NCBI RefSeq assembly: GCF_900105495.1
Contig: NZ_FNTF01000002.1
Coordinates: 3,774,501 to 3,838,500 of the forward strand
From: Pseudomonas frederiksbergensis
GTDB taxonomy: Bacteria; Pseudomonadota; Gammaproteobacteria; Pseudomonadales; Pseudomonadaceae
Direction: 5' to 3'
DNA: 64,000 nucleotides
This document shows positions 28,115 through 36,905 of this stretch, piece by piece. The position numbers and the translations under genes were made by a program. The notes under the pieces are model-generated. The model saw only the letters and a program-made list of their open reading frames with translations, made no database searches and had not been told where the DNA came from. Every line of letters starts with the position of its first letter. Within the stretch, counting starts at the first letter, position 1.

Positions 28115-28941
28115 ACGCTGTCTGGAACATGGCCCGCAAGGAATTCAGCGATGGCTTGCGCAATCGCTGGTTGCTGGCGATCAGTGTGTTGTTCGCCGTG
28201 CTGGCCATCGGCATCGCCTGGCTGGGCGCGGCAGCCTCCGGGCAATTGGGGTTCACCTCGGTGCCGGCCACCATCGCCAGCCTCGCCAGTCTGGCGACGT
28301 TTTTGATGCCGTTGATTGCGTTGCTGCTGGCGTATGACGCCATCGTCGGCGAGGACGAGAGCGGCACGTTGCTGCTGTTGCTGACCTACCCGTTGGGTCG
28401 CGGGCAGATTTTGCTCGGCAAGTTTGTCGGCCACGGATTGATCCTGGCGCTGGCGACATTGATCGGTTTCGGCTGCGCCATGCTGGCCATCGCGGTGCTG
28501 GTGGACGATGTCGAACTGAGCCTGTTGCTTTGGGCCTTTGGCCGGTTCATGGCGTCGTCGACGTTGCTGGGCTGGGGGTTTCTGGGATTGGCCTATGTGT
28601 TGAGCAGTGTGTCGGCCGAGAAGTCCACCGCAGCCGGTCTGGCGCTGGGCGTGTGGTTCTTCTTCGTGCTGGTGTTCGACCTCGCACTGCTGGCGCTGTT
28701 GGTGCTCAGCGAAGGGCAGTTCAACCCCAAAGTGCTGCCCTGGTTACTGCTGCTCAACCCCGCCGACATCTATCGCCTGATCAACCTCTCCGGTTTCGAG
28801 CCCGGCGCCAGTACCGCGGGTGTGCTGACGCTGGGCAGCGATTTGCCGATGCCGGGCTCGATGCTCTGGCTGTGCCTGTCGCTGTGGGTGGCGGTGCCAT
28901 TGGGCTCGGCTTGGCTGTTGTTTCGTCGCCGGGCGACATGA
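28111..28941 (+). CDS. nosY: NosY, membrane subunit of the Nos maturation transporter
   Basis: A 276-residue inner-membrane protein with about six helices, of the ABC-2 permease class. It starts with the amphipathic segment [18 protein letters not shown], then alternating hydrophobic blocks, and a YEDE-like [16 protein letters not shown] loop typical of NosY. It pairs with NosF. It overlaps the nosF stop by four bases and is followed 33 bp later by nosL. Confidence 0.93.
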   Translation: MNAVWNMARKEFSDGLRNRWLLAISVLFAVLAIGIAWLGAAASGQLGFTSVPATIASLASLATFLMPLIALLLAYDAIVGEDESGTLLLLLTYPLGRGQILLGKFVGHGLILALATLIGFGCAMLAIAVLVDDVELSLLLWAFGRFMASSTLLGWGFLGLAYVLSSVSAEKSTAAGLALGVWFFFVLVFDLALLALLVLSEGQFNPKVLPWLLLLNPADIYRLINLSGFEPGASTAGVLTLGSDLPMPGSMLWLCLSLWVAVPLGSAWLLFRRRAT

Positions 28942-28974
28942 ATTTTTACTTTGGTATTTTGGGAGTAGTTGACG

Positions 28975-29478
28975 ATGAATGGGTTTTATCTGACGACGAT
29001 GCGCGCGGTGGCGGGCCTGATGATGTGCCTGTTTCTGACGGCTTGCGACAACCCGGCGCAAGCCACTTACAGCGACGCGGCCACGGCCTTTCATCCCAGT
29101 GATGAATGCCATGTCTGCGGGATGATCATCGACGGATTCCCCGGGCCCAAGGGCGAAGTGGTCGAGCGGTCCGGGGTCAAGAAGTTCTGCTCCACGGCGG
29201 AAATGATCGGTTGGTGGTTGCAGCCGGAAAATCATCATGGCGATGCAAGACTGTATGTCCACGACATGGGCCGCAGTCCATGGAACGCGCCGGATGACGC
29301 TCAGCTGATCGATGCCAAGGATGCGTTCTACGTGGTCGGCACCCAACTCAAGGGCGCCATGGGCGTAGTGCTGGCGTCGTTCTCCAATCGCGAGGCCGCT
29401 GAGAAACTTGCCGCTGAACAGGGCGGTCGCTTGCTGCGATTCAGCGAGATCACTCCGGCGCTGTTGCAGCAGCACTAA
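28975..29478 (+). CDS. nosL: NosL, copper-binding lipoprotein
   Basis: A 167-residue lipoprotein: a short signal ending in the lipobox LTAC, then a small copper-binding domain with ECHVCGMII, where Cys and Met are the Cu(I) ligands. NosL delivers copper to NosD/NosZ at the membrane. GGGAG lies nine bases before the ATG at 28975, and a TTG two codons earlier is rejected. It is the last recognisable gene of the nos operon. I see no strong terminator after it, so some read-through to the dehydrogenase at 29586 is possible. Confidence 0.93.
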   Translation: MNGFYLTTMRAVAGLMMCLFLTACDNPAQATYSDAATAFHPSDECHVCGMIIDGFPGPKGEVVERSGVKKFCSTAEMIGWWLQPENHHGDARLYVHDMGRSPWNAPDDAQLIDAKDAFYVVGTQLKGAMGVVLASFSNREAAEKLAAEQGGRLLRFSEITPALLQQH

Positions 29479-29585
29479 CGCCGTCGAAAAATCCTGATCG
29501 CCGTCAAGTCGTTTTTTTTCCTCCTGCTCAAAGATAGGGGCTGGCAATGTCCCCCAGTGCTGGCATCCGTGATGCCCAGGAGTAA

Positions 29586-30332
29586 ATGATGAAAACCGAG
29601 TTTCAGGATCGTTTGGCGGTGGTCACGGGTGCCAGCTCCGGGATTGGCCTGGCACTGTGCGCCGCGCTGTTGCCGCGCGGGGTCAAGGTGTTGGCGATGT
29701 CTCGGACCCTCGGTGAATTGCCGGCGTTGCAGCATATCTACGGCGAGCGGTTGCAGTGGTTTGCCGGGGATGTCACGAGTCAGCAGGACCTGCGCGAGCT
29801 GGCCGAGTGCGCGGCGGCGATTGGCCCGGTGGATTATCTGGTGCCCAACGCGGGCATCGCCGAAATGGCTGACAGCCTGGATATGCAGGCCTTTCAGCGT
29901 CAGTGGGCGGTTAACGGTGCCGGGGCGTTGAATACGCTGGCGGCGTTGCGCGGTGAATTGGCGAACCCGGCGTCGGTGGTGTTTGTCGGGAGTTTTCTGA
30001 CCGGTTCGAGTTTTCCGGGGTTGGCTGCGTGCATTGCCAGCAAGGCTGCCTTGGCGGCTCAGGCGCGGACGTTGGCGGTGGAGTTTGCGCGTTTTGATGT
30101 GCGGATTAATCTGGTTTCGCCGGGGCCGACGGCGACCTCGATGTGGGACAACCTGGGGTTGAGCGATGGGGAGCTTGGCGATGTTGCCGACACGCTGGGT
30201 AAACGTCTGTTGCCGGGGCATTTTCTTGATGCGGCGGCGGTGGCTAATGTGATTGTTTTTCAGCTGTCGCAGGGGGCTCGGGGTGTTTATGGGCAGGATT
30301 GGAAGGTTGATAACGGGTACACGTTGGGCTGA
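29586..30332 (+). CDS. Short-chain dehydrogenase-like protein with Tyr-to-Cys at the catalytic site
   Basis: A 248-residue Rossmann protein of the SDR family. The cofactor motif TGASSGIGLAL and the NAG motif (VPNAGIAEM) are intact. In classical SDRs the active site is Ser-13 residues-Tyr-XXX-Lys. Here the Ser (136) and Lys (153) are present, but residue 149 is Cys (codon TGC) where Tyr is expected, in AACIASKAAL. A single A-to-G change from TAC would produce this. The enzyme may be inactive, or may bind nucleotide for another purpose. It follows nosL by 107 bp on the same strand with GGAG before the tandem ATGs. Confidence 0.82.
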   Translation: MMKTEFQDRLAVVTGASSGIGLALCAALLPRGVKVLAMSRTLGELPALQHIYGERLQWFAGDVTSQQDLRELAECAAAIGPVDYLVPNAGIAEMADSLDMQAFQRQWAVNGAGALNTLAALRGELANPASVVFVGSFLTGSSFPGLAACIASKAALAAQARTLAVEFARFDVRINLVSPGPTATSMWDNLGLSDGELGDVADTLGKRLLPGHFLDAAAVANVIVFQLSQGARGVYGQDWKVDNGYTLG

Positions 30333-30355
30333 AGGGTAAATATTTACTTCGGGGT

Positions 30356-30770
30356 GCATATCCGTTGCTGCGGTAACGGCTGCTTGCGGTTCCGCCCTTA
30401 CGGCGGGTCACTTGGAGAAGCGCCAAGTAACCAAGCGCTCTTGCCCCTGACGTACGGTGGCTCGCCTAGGCTCGCCATACCCTCGCTCCGGTCCTGCTCC
30501 GTGGGCCCGCCGCCATCGGCCATCCATGGCCGGGGGCGGCTACCGCGGCATCCTTGCCGCGGTGCCCACTGCGCAGAACCTGCGCTCGGCCTTCCGACGG
30601 GGCAGATCAAGATCAACAGCAAGATCAACAGCCTGGCGTTGTACCTGTAGGAGCGAGCCTGCTCGCGAAAGATGTCTGGACACCGCGTTCATTCAGACAG
30701 CACGCGTTATCGTTCACGTCTTTCGCGAGCAGGCTCGCTCCCACAGGGGAGTGCGTGAAACACCCCATCA
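30356..30770 (+). repeat. Second copy of the long intergenic repeat plus REP pair
   Basis: This fills most of the 488-bp gap between the SDR gene and the pentapeptide gene. It matches 17234-17637 in order and orientation: the long unit with GGTTCCGCCCTTACGGCGGG, then the family C REP pair (about 30648-30755). The inverted right arm seen at 17699-17935 is absent here. Confidence 0.85.
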
Positions 30771-30820
30771 GTTGTGTCCAACCATTAGGCAGACTGGGAA
30801 CAATCATCCGGTATATCGCC

Positions 30821-31471
30821 TCATTTGCCCCACGTCGTCGGGCAACCGGTGCACCCCTCCATATTCGCGTCCTGAAAATTCGCATAGTGCTGCCGTGCGC
30901 CGCTCAGATTCGCCTGTTCCAAATTGCTTTCCCCCAACTTGGCCTCTTGCAGATTGGCATCACTAAGATTGGCCCCCTTGAGGTCGGCCTTGCTCAACCA
31001 GGTCATCTCCAGATCCGCAGCCCGCAGATTGGCGTTGTGCATTTTGGCCCCGGACAGGCGGGCAAATTGCAGGTAAGCGCCACCAAGGTTGGCATCCTGA
31101 AATTGTGCACCCTGGGCGAACATCCCCCAGCCCTGAATCGCCATCAGGGTTGCCCCGGTGAAGTCGGCCAGGCGCAGGTTGCTTTGTTGCAGGCTGGCGC
31201 GGGTCAGGTTGGCGCCCTGTAATCGGGCTTTTTCCAGGTTGGCGAGATCGAGTCGGGCGTGGCGCAGGTCGGCATTGCGCAGGTCGGCACCGCTGAGGTT
31301 CATGCTGCGCAGGTCCTGATTGCTCAGGTTCGCGCCTTTGAGATCGGCGCCGGGGCATTGGCTGTGTTGGGCGACGGTGCAGCCGTTGATGATGAGCGGG
31401 GTGTCTTCGCCGTCGTCGGTGGCGTGAGCCAAAGGCAGTGTCAACATAAGGAATAAGGGAAGGTATTTCAT
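30821..31471 (-). CDS. Secreted pentapeptide-repeat protein beside exaA
   Basis: A 216-residue protein with a signal peptide (LPLFLMLTLPLAHA-T), then about 150 residues of A(N/D)LXX pentapeptide repeats such as ADLKGANLSNQDL and SGADLRNADLRHA. These fold as a four-sided beta-helix. A Cys pair, CTGC, sits near the C-terminus (EGCTGCPTTWGK), with Cys also in INGCTVAQHSQC near the start, suggesting disulfide caps. The start at 31471 has GAGG upstream. A gene of this kind borders the PQQ dehydrogenase cluster in P. putida too. It lies downstream of exaA on the same strand, and its role there is unknown. Confidence 0.82.
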   Translation of the reverse strand: MKYLPLFLMLTLPLAHATDDGEDTPLIINGCTVAQHSQCPGADLKGANLSNQDLRSMNLSGADLRNADLRHARLDLANLEKARLQGANLTRASLQQSNLRLADFTGATLMAIQGWGMFAQGAQFQDANLGGAYLQFARLSGAKMHNANLRAADLEMTWLSKADLKGANLSDANLQEAKLGESNLEQANLSGARQHYANFQDANMEGCTGCPTTWGK

Positions 31472-31530
31472 TGCAGGTCCTCGAAATATGGAGGGCAGCT
31501 GGATACACACAAAACCTGTGGCTAGGGAGC

Positions 31531-31674
31531 TTTTGTGGCGAGGGGGTTTATCGGAATGCCGCACCACCCCGTTCGGCTGCGAAGCAGTCGTTAATCCAGG
31601 CAACTCGGTGTTCCTGGAAAATGTAGGGGGCCGCTTCGCGACCCAACGGGGGTAAACCCCCTCGCCACAAAAGC
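31531..31674 (+). repeat. Inverted intergenic repeat pair, family E
   Basis: TTTTGTGGCGAGGGGGTTTA on the left mirrors TAAACCCCCTCGCCACAAAA on the right. It sits between exaA and the pentapeptide gene. Relatives of this type are at 40749-40884 and 47669-47790. Confidence 0.8.
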
Positions 31675-31698
31675 CCCCTCACCACAGGAGGTGGCGGA

Positions 31699-33591
31699 TT
31701 ACTTCTGCGCCGTCTTGTTATCCCAGCTCGGGATCTTGAACACCCAGAACGATCCGCCCTGAGCCACCGGTTTGGTCAGCTCGGCCATGTCACCGCCCCA
31801 CAACGGCACCGCGCCGCCGTAACCGACGGTCACACCGACGTACTGCTCGCCGTCCTGTTCCCAAGTGATCGGTGGCGAGACGATGCCGCTGCCGGTCTGG
31901 AACTTCCACAGCTGCGCGCCGGTTTTCGCATCGAAGGCCTTGAGGAAACCGTCGCCGGTACCGGTGAATACCAGGTTGCCCTTGGTTGCCAGCACGCCGG
32001 CCCACAGTGGCAGTGCTTCTTTGTGCTCCCAGACCACTTTGCCGGTGGTGGGGTTCATCGCGCGCAGGCTGCCGACGTGATCGTCGTACATGCGCTTGAT
32101 GCGGAAACCCATGCCCAGGTAAGCCGAGCCTTTTTTGTAGTTGACCTCTTCGGTCCAGTATTCCTCCTTCCAGTGGTTGCCCGGAATGTAGAACAGCCCG
32201 GTGTCCTGGCTGTAGGCCATCGGGTTCCAGTTCTTGCCACCGAGGAACGGCGGCGAAACCTCCACTGGCTTGCCCTTGGTCTCACCGGGCAACGGTTTGG
32301 CCGGACGCTGGCCCGGATTCTCCACCGGCTTGCCGGTCTTGAGATCGATGTGGCTGGCCCAAGTGATGTTGTCGACGAAGGGAAATGCGTTCTGCAATTT
32401 GCCGTTGTTGCGATCGACCACGTAGAAGAAACCGTTGCGGTCCGCATGGCCGGTGGCCTTGACCGTTTTGCCGTCCTTGTCCTTGTAGTCGAACAGCACC
32501 AGCTCGTTGTTGCCGGAGAAATCCCAGGCATCGTTCGGGGTGTGCTGGTAGAACCATTTCACCTCGCCGGTGCTCGGATCGACGCCGACCTGGCCCGAGG
32601 TGTAGAGGCTGTCGTAATCGTGAGGATTGCCGTCCTTGGAGGTCCGAGCCCAAGTATTCCAAGGGCCAGGATTGCCGGCGCCGACGATGATGGTGTTGGT
32701 TTCCGGATCGAAACTGGCGCTTTGCCAAGGGGCACCGCCGCCGTGGCTCCAGGCTTCGACCTTGCCGGTTTCGGTGGTCGGGTCATCAGGCCAGGATGGA
32801 GCCTTGACGTCGCCGGTCGTGGTGCTGTCCTTGCCGTTCAACCGGCCCATATGACCCTCGACGAAGGGCCGCATCCAGACCTCTTCACCCGTGTCGGGAT
32901 CGCGGGCGAAGAGTTGCCCGACCACGCCGAACTCATCACCGGAGCTGCCGTGAATCAGCAGCACTTTGCCGGTGGTTTTGTCTTTGATCAGCACCGGGGC
33001 GCCGGTCATGGTGTAGCCGGCGGCGTGATCACCGAATTTCTTGTTCCACACCACTTTGCCGGTGTTCTTGTCCAGGGCGACCAGCCGCGCGTCGAGGGTG
33101 CCGAAGTAGATTTTGTCGCCAAAGATCGCCGCGCCGCGATTGACCACGTCGCAGCACGGACGAATGTTGTCCGGCAGGCGATGGTTGTACGTCCACAAGC
33201 GCTTGCCGGTCTTGGCGTCCAGGGCAAATACCCGCGAATAGGAACCGGTGACGTACACCACGCCGTCGCTGACGATGGCCTGGGATTCCTGGCCGCGCTG
33301 CTTCTCATCGCCAAACGAGTAGGACCAGGCCGGGGTCAGCTTGAACACGTTCTTGTCATTGATCTGGGCCAACGGGCTCCAGCGTTGGGCGTTGGTGCCC
33401 ATGCCGTATTGCAGCACGTCCTTGGTGGTCAGGTGATCGTTGGCGATGTCTTCCCAACTCACATTGCGGGTGGGAGTGGCCGGTGCCGTCGCGCCGTAGC
33501 TGACAGCACTCAGGGACAGGCTGCCCACCAGCAGAAAAGCCTGCACGGCGATAGACAGCGGGGAAAGGGCGGGTAGCGATCTTATTGTCAT
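31699..33591 (-). CDS. exaA: PQQ-dependent ethanol dehydrogenase (ExaA/PedE type)
   Basis: A 630-residue periplasmic quinoprotein. A signal peptide precedes an eight-bladed propeller with W-motifs. The adjacent cysteines that form the active-site disulfide are in RPCCDVVNRG, and NPGPWNTWART and HDYDSLYTSGQ are as I remember them for P. aeruginosa ExaA. It oxidises ethanol and other alcohols to aldehydes and passes electrons to cytochrome c550. The ATG at 33591 is chosen because the residues before it do not look like a signal peptide. It is divergent from exaB, the same arrangement as in P. aeruginosa and the pedE/pedF pair of P. putida. By position and sequence it should be the calcium-type enzyme. 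Confidence 0.93.
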   Translation of the reverse strand: MTIRSLPALSPLSIAVQAFLLVGSLSLSAVSYGATAPATPTRNVSWEDIANDHLTTKDVLQYGMGTNAQRWSPLAQINDKNVFKLTPAWSYSFGDEKQRGQESQAIVSDGVVYVTGSYSRVFALDAKTGKRLWTYNHRLPDNIRPCCDVVNRGAAIFGDKIYFGTLDARLVALDKNTGKVVWNKKFGDHAAGYTMTGAPVLIKDKTTGKVLLIHGSSGDEFGVVGQLFARDPDTGEEVWMRPFVEGHMGRLNGKDSTTTGDVKAPSWPDDPTTETGKVEAWSHGGGAPWQSASFDPETNTIIVGAGNPGPWNTWARTSKDGNPHDYDSLYTSGQVGVDPSTGEVKWFYQHTPNDAWDFSGNNELVLFDYKDKDGKTVKATGHADRNGFFYVVDRNNGKLQNAFPFVDNITWASHIDLKTGKPVENPGQRPAKPLPGETKGKPVEVSPPFLGGKNWNPMAYSQDTGLFYIPGNHWKEEYWTEEVNYKKGSAYLGMGFRIKRMYDDHVGSLRAMNPTTGKVVWEHKEALPLWAGVLATKGNLVFTGTGDGFLKAFDAKTGAQLWKFQTGSGIVSPPITWEQDGEQYVGVTVGYGGAVPLWGGDMAELTKPVAQGGSFWVFKIPSWDNKTAQK

Positions 33592-33675
33592 GGTTGCAGT
33601 TCCCAGTGGAGGTTTTGGCCTGCACAGGGTGGTGTGCCCGACGTGTTGGCGGATACGGAAAAAGTCCCGCTGTTG

Positions 33676-33691
33676 CCGGGAATACTTCCCG
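33676..33691. promoter_or_regulatory. Palindrome in the exaA/exaB intergenic region
   Basis: CCGGGAATACTTCCCG is a near-perfect palindrome 85-100 bp upstream of exaA. A close relative, CCGGGAAAATTTCCCG, lies just upstream of pedH at 37119-37134. This suggests a common regulator, but none is known to me for this sequence. Confidence 0.5.
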
Positions 33692-33725
33692 TACGGCACC
33701 TGATTTAGGTGTGCGCCACAAGCCC

Positions 33726-33742
33726 TACTACCAAGGAACTAG
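33726..33742 (+). promoter_or_regulatory. TACTACCAA-type element 120 bp upstream of exaB
   Basis: TACTACCAAGGAACTAG. Similar elements lie 120 bp before pedH (TACTAAGGAACTAG) and 118 bp before exaC (TACTACCAA). A LuxR-type response regulator of the ErbR/AgmR or ExaE kind is the natural candidate. Confidence 0.55.
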
Positions 33743-33845
33743 ACGGCGGCCACCAAAGCAGCATGGGGCTTGCGCGAAGCCGTTCCTAAGATGGGTGCCA
33801 TAGCCTCTTCAAAGAGGTTTTGCGTGCAATCAAGAGGGCATAACA

Positions 33846-34307
33846 ATGACAACAAGACGCAACGCCTTGCTCGTTGCCGGTTTGCTGGCCGGCTTTATCA
33901 GTGCAGGTTCTGTCTGGGCCCATGGCAACGTGGTCCCACAGGCTGTCGCCACCGCGGGCCTGACCCCGATCAAGGACGCTGGCGTACCGGTTGATGCCGA
34001 TGGTTGGGCTGCGGTGAACCCTTATCGCACCACCCCGGAACACGATAAGGCCGTGGAAATCGGCTCTTCGGCGTACAACCAGAACTGTGCGGCCTGCCAT
34101 GGCCTGGAAGCCAAGTCCGGCGGCATCGCCCCCGATTTGCGCCTGCTCGATGTCGGCGAGGCGGGTGATGAATGGTTCGTCGAACGCGTGCGCCACGGCG
34201 CGGTGCGTGATGGCCGGGTCTACATGCCGAAGATGGCCGATTACCTGAGTCAGGAAGCTTTGTGGGCGGTCCGCACTTACCTGGACACCGTTCGCGTCGA
34301 GGAATAA
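33846..34307 (+). CDS. exaB: Cytochrome c550, electron acceptor of the PQQ alcohol dehydrogenase
   Basis: A 153-residue periplasmic class I cytochrome c. It has a signal peptide (LLVAGLLAGFISAGSVWA-H), a single haem motif CAACH and a distal methionine in VYMPKMADYL. It takes electrons from ExaA and hands them to the terminal oxidase chain. It is divergent from exaA and heads a four-gene run (33846-36905) with gaps of three bases or less, or overlaps. It corresponds to exaB of P. aeruginosa and pedF of P. putida. Confidence 0.93.
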   Translation: MTTRRNALLVAGLLAGFISAGSVWAHGNVVPQAVATAGLTPIKDAGVPVDADGWAAVNPYRTTPEHDKAVEIGSSAYNQNCAACHGLEAKSGGIAPDLRLLDVGEAGDEWFVERVRHGAVRDGRVYMPKMADYLSQEALWAVRTYLDTVRVEE

Positions 34308-34310
34308 CCC

Positions 34311-35189
34311 ATGCGCCTGTTCGCTGTCTTGATCAGCGCTGTGTTGCTGTGCTGCCAGTCGGTGCAGGCGCAGGTCCGTACCTATGACGAAATGATCGCC
34401 GCCGGGGAACTGAAAGTGGCGGTCTACAAGGACTTCGCCCCTTACAGTTTTGAACACGACGGCCAGGCCCGGGGCGTTGATGTCGAACTTGCCGAGGCGT
34501 TGGCCAAGGCCCTTGGCGTGCGCCTGAGGTTGATTTGGGCGCCGGCCGGCGAGAAGCTCGATGACGACCTGCGCGATTACATCTGGCGTGCCAGTCAGTT
34601 GCACGATCTGCAACTGGCCGACCTGATGATGCGCGTGCCATACGATCGCGCCTACGCGCAGAAGCGCAATGAACTGGGCGAGCTGGAAAACGGCCATGTG
34701 GTGATGTTCGGCCCGTACCAGAACGAACAATGGCAGGTTGCTTATGATCGCCGCCGACTGGACAAAGTCGCTAGCGTCGCGGTGTTCGAGCACCACCCGA
34801 TCGGCGTCGAAGTCGACAGCGTGCCGTCGTTCTACCTGACCTCGGTGTTCAACGGCATGCTCGCCGGCAAAACCCACCACTATCCCGGCGTACCCCAGGC
34901 TTTTGCCGCCATGAAGGCCGGTGAAGTCGATGCCGTCATGGCCATGCGCGGGGAGATCGACTGGCAGGTTCATGAAGCCAACGACCCGCAAGTGGCGCTG
35001 GCGGAAAACGCCTACCCGAACATGGGCAAGCAGCTGTGGGAGATCGGCATGGCGGTGCATGAAAGCAACCGTCAACTGGCCTATGCCGTGGAAGAGGCGC
35101 TGGAAACCTTGATTCGCGAGGGCTCGGTCAAGACCATTTATGGCCATTACGGCCTGCGCTATGACGTGCCTGAGATGTATCAACAGTGA
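34311..35189 (+). CDS. Periplasmic binding protein associated with the quinoprotein system
   Basis: A 292-residue family 3 solute-binding protein with a signal peptide (VLLCCQSVQA-Q). YDEMIAAGELKVAVYKDFAP, GVDVELAEALAKAL and AMKAGEVDAVMAMRGEI follow in the family order. It starts three bases after exaB and overlaps the next gene by four bases, so it is clearly part of the alcohol-oxidation operon. It corresponds in position to pedG of P. putida. Proteins like it beside methanol dehydrogenases (MxaJ/XoxJ) help mature or interact with the quinoprotein instead of importing nutrients, which seems the likelier role here. Confidence 0.88.
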   Translation: MRLFAVLISAVLLCCQSVQAQVRTYDEMIAAGELKVAVYKDFAPYSFEHDGQARGVDVELAEALAKALGVRLRLIWAPAGEKLDDDLRDYIWRASQLHDLQLADLMMRVPYDRAYAQKRNELGELENGHVVMFGPYQNEQWQVAYDRRRLDKVASVAVFEHHPIGVEVDSVPSFYLTSVFNGMLAGKTHHYPGVPQAFAAMKAGEVDAVMAMRGEIDWQVHEANDPQVALAENAYPNMGKQLWEIGMAVHESNRQLAYAVEEALETLIREGSVKTIYGHYGLRYDVPEMYQQ

Positions 35190-35947
35190 ACTGGCGAGCG
35201 GCTTGTCTGTTGGCCTGTTGGTTACCCATCGCCGCGCACGCGGTGGACATCGATCCGGGAAAAGACCCGGTGCCGTCGGTGATGTGGGCCTTTTATCACA
35301 AGCAAATGCTCGGGGATGCGCCGTTCGTGTTCGACGATCGGGTCAAGCTGCTGGCGCCGCCGTTCGCCGAAGACTCCCGGCAGGTGCCACTGGAAATTGA
35401 CGCGCGGGCGTTCAAGGGCGAAGTGGTGAAAATCCTCGCCTGGGCCGAGCTCAACCCGTTGCCGAAAATCGTCGATTTCCAGCCGCTGGACCGCGTGCTG
35501 CCCTGGCTGTCGATTCGTATCCGCATTGAGCAGGCCACGCCGTTGCGTGCGGCGGTACTGACCCGTGATGGGGTGTGGCACGTCGGCTCGACGCTGATCG
35601 ATGCGGCGGGCGGTGGTTGCACGGCGCCGAGCGTGGTACGCACTCAGCCGGGCTGGGAGGAGCACATCGGCGAAGTGCTCGGCGGTCGATATCCCCGTGG
35701 TGAGTTCAGCCGAGTGCGCATGCAGGTGGCGCACCCGATGGACAATGGCATGGTCAGCGGCATCCCGGAATTCTTCATCAGTCATGCCGAACTGCGGGAT
35801 CAGAACGATCAATTGCTGGCCCGTCTTGAGCTGTTTCCCGCGGTCAGTGAAAACCCCAACCTGGCCTTCGATATCGAAGGGGCAGGGCAGACGCGCCTGA
35901 TGCTGCGCGACAACAGCGGCAATCAATTCGATGCGGCCATACCCTGA
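35186..35947 (+). CDS. Quinoprotein dehydrogenase-associated SoxYZ-like carrier
   Basis: A 253-residue exported protein resembling a fusion of SoxY-like and SoxZ-like halves. The SoxY-like half carries a conserved cysteine in GGGCTAPS (Cys145), internal where true SoxY has it at the C-terminus; it is the only Cys outside the signal peptide. The SoxZ-like half has HPMDNGMVSGIPEFFI. The family is known as a genomic companion of PQQ dehydrogenases, but its chemistry is unproven. A carrier of a thiol-bound intermediate in the periplasm is inferred. It overlaps the binding-protein gene by four bases and precedes a zinc hydrolase. Confidence 0.82.
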   Translation: MNWRAACLLACWLPIAAHAVDIDPGKDPVPSVMWAFYHKQMLGDAPFVFDDRVKLLAPPFAEDSRQVPLEIDARAFKGEVVKILAWAELNPLPKIVDFQPLDRVLPWLSIRIRIEQATPLRAAVLTRDGVWHVGSTLIDAAGGGCTAPSVVRTQPGWEEHIGEVLGGRYPRGEFSRVRMQVAHPMDNGMVSGIPEFFISHAELRDQNDQLLARLELFPAVSENPNLAFDIEGAGQTRLMLRDNSGNQFDAAIP

Positions 35948-35963
35948 CCCAAAGGAGCGCGTG

Positions 35964-36905
35964 ATGCGCTGGATGCTGCTGTTGTTCATGAGCTTGAGCC
36001 TGCCGGTTCTGGCCGAACTTGACTACTCACTCAAGCCCCGGCAGATCGCCGAAGACACCTGGCTGCTGGAGGGCAGCACCGATAATTTCGCCAAGGCCAA
36101 TGGCGGCAACATCGTCAATACCGGGTTCATCGTCACCGAGCAGGGGGTGGTGGTGATCGACACCGGGCCGTCCAAACGCTACGGCGAAGCGATGCGCAAG
36201 GCAATCGCAGCGACCACCGACAAACCGGTGATCGAGGTGCTGCTGACCCATCATCATCCTGATCATGTGCTCGGCAACCAGGCCTTCAGTGATGTGCCAA
36301 TCAGCGCGTTGGCCGGCACCACCGAACTGTTGCATCAGCAGGGCGATGCCATGGCCGAGAACATGTATCGCCTGGTGGGCGACTGGATGCGTGGCACCGA
36401 AGTGGTGTTGCCGACCCGGACGCTGACACCGGGCGTGCAAAGTTTTGGGAATCACGATCTGCGCCTGCTGGACCTGGGTGGGCACACAGGCGCGGATCTG
36501 GCTATTCTCGACCAGAAAACCGGCGTGCTGTTTGCCGGGGACCTGGTGTTTTACCAGCGGGCACTGACCACGCCCAACAGTCCGGGGCTGTCGGTATGGC
36601 TGGCGGACATCGCCACCCTCCAAGGCCTGCCGTGGACGCTGATCGTCCCCGGCCATGGACCGGTCGCCAGGGATCAACAGCCGTTCGAGCAGATGCGCGA
36701 CTACCTGACCTGGCTTGACCAGCTCATGCGCGACGGCGCCGCCAATGGCAGTGATATGGCCGAGATGATCCGCAGCCCCATTCCCGAACGGTTTGCCGGG
36801 ATCAGCCTGAGCCGCTACGAACTGATCCGCAGCGTCAGCCATCTGTATCCGCGCTACGAGCGCGCACAAATGACCCGTGTCGATTCCGCCGCGAACAGGC
36901 AATGA
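35964..36905 (+). CDS. Quinoprotein relay zinc metallohydrolase (metallo-beta-lactamase fold)
   Basis: A 313-residue exported metallo-beta-lactamase-fold enzyme. It has a signal peptide (LLLFMSLSLPVLA-E), the zinc motif HHHPDH at about residues 96-101, GGHTGADL with the next zinc ligand, FAGDLVF with the bridging Asp, and VPGHGPV near the end. The family is related to SoxH and sits beside PQQ dehydrogenases and the SoxYZ-like carrier, from which it may release a bound group. AAGGAG precedes the ATG at 35964; the frame is open 33 bases further upstream, but that overlaps the previous stop. It is the last gene of the exaB operon. Confidence 0.86.
   Translation: MRWMLLLFMSLSLPVLAELDYSLKPRQIAEDTWLLEGSTDNFAKANGGNIVNTGFIVTEQGVVVIDTGPSKRYGEAMRKAIAATTDKPVIEVLLTHHHPDHVLGNQAFSDVPISALAGTTELLHQQGDAMAENMYRLVGDWMRGTEVVLPTRTLTPGVQSFGNHDLRLLDLGGHTGADLAILDQKTGVLFAGDLVFYQRALTTPNSPGLSVWLADIATLQGLPWTLIVPGHGPVARDQQPFEQMRDYLTWLDQLMRDGAANGSDMAEMIRSPIPERFAGISLSRYELIRSVSHLYPRYERAQMTRVDSAANRQ

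Noticed and set aside
32023..33576. A 517-codon open frame antisense to exaA
   Set aside because: It lies wholly opposite a confident gene, and long antisense frames are common in GC-rich Pseudomonas DNA because of third-position bias.
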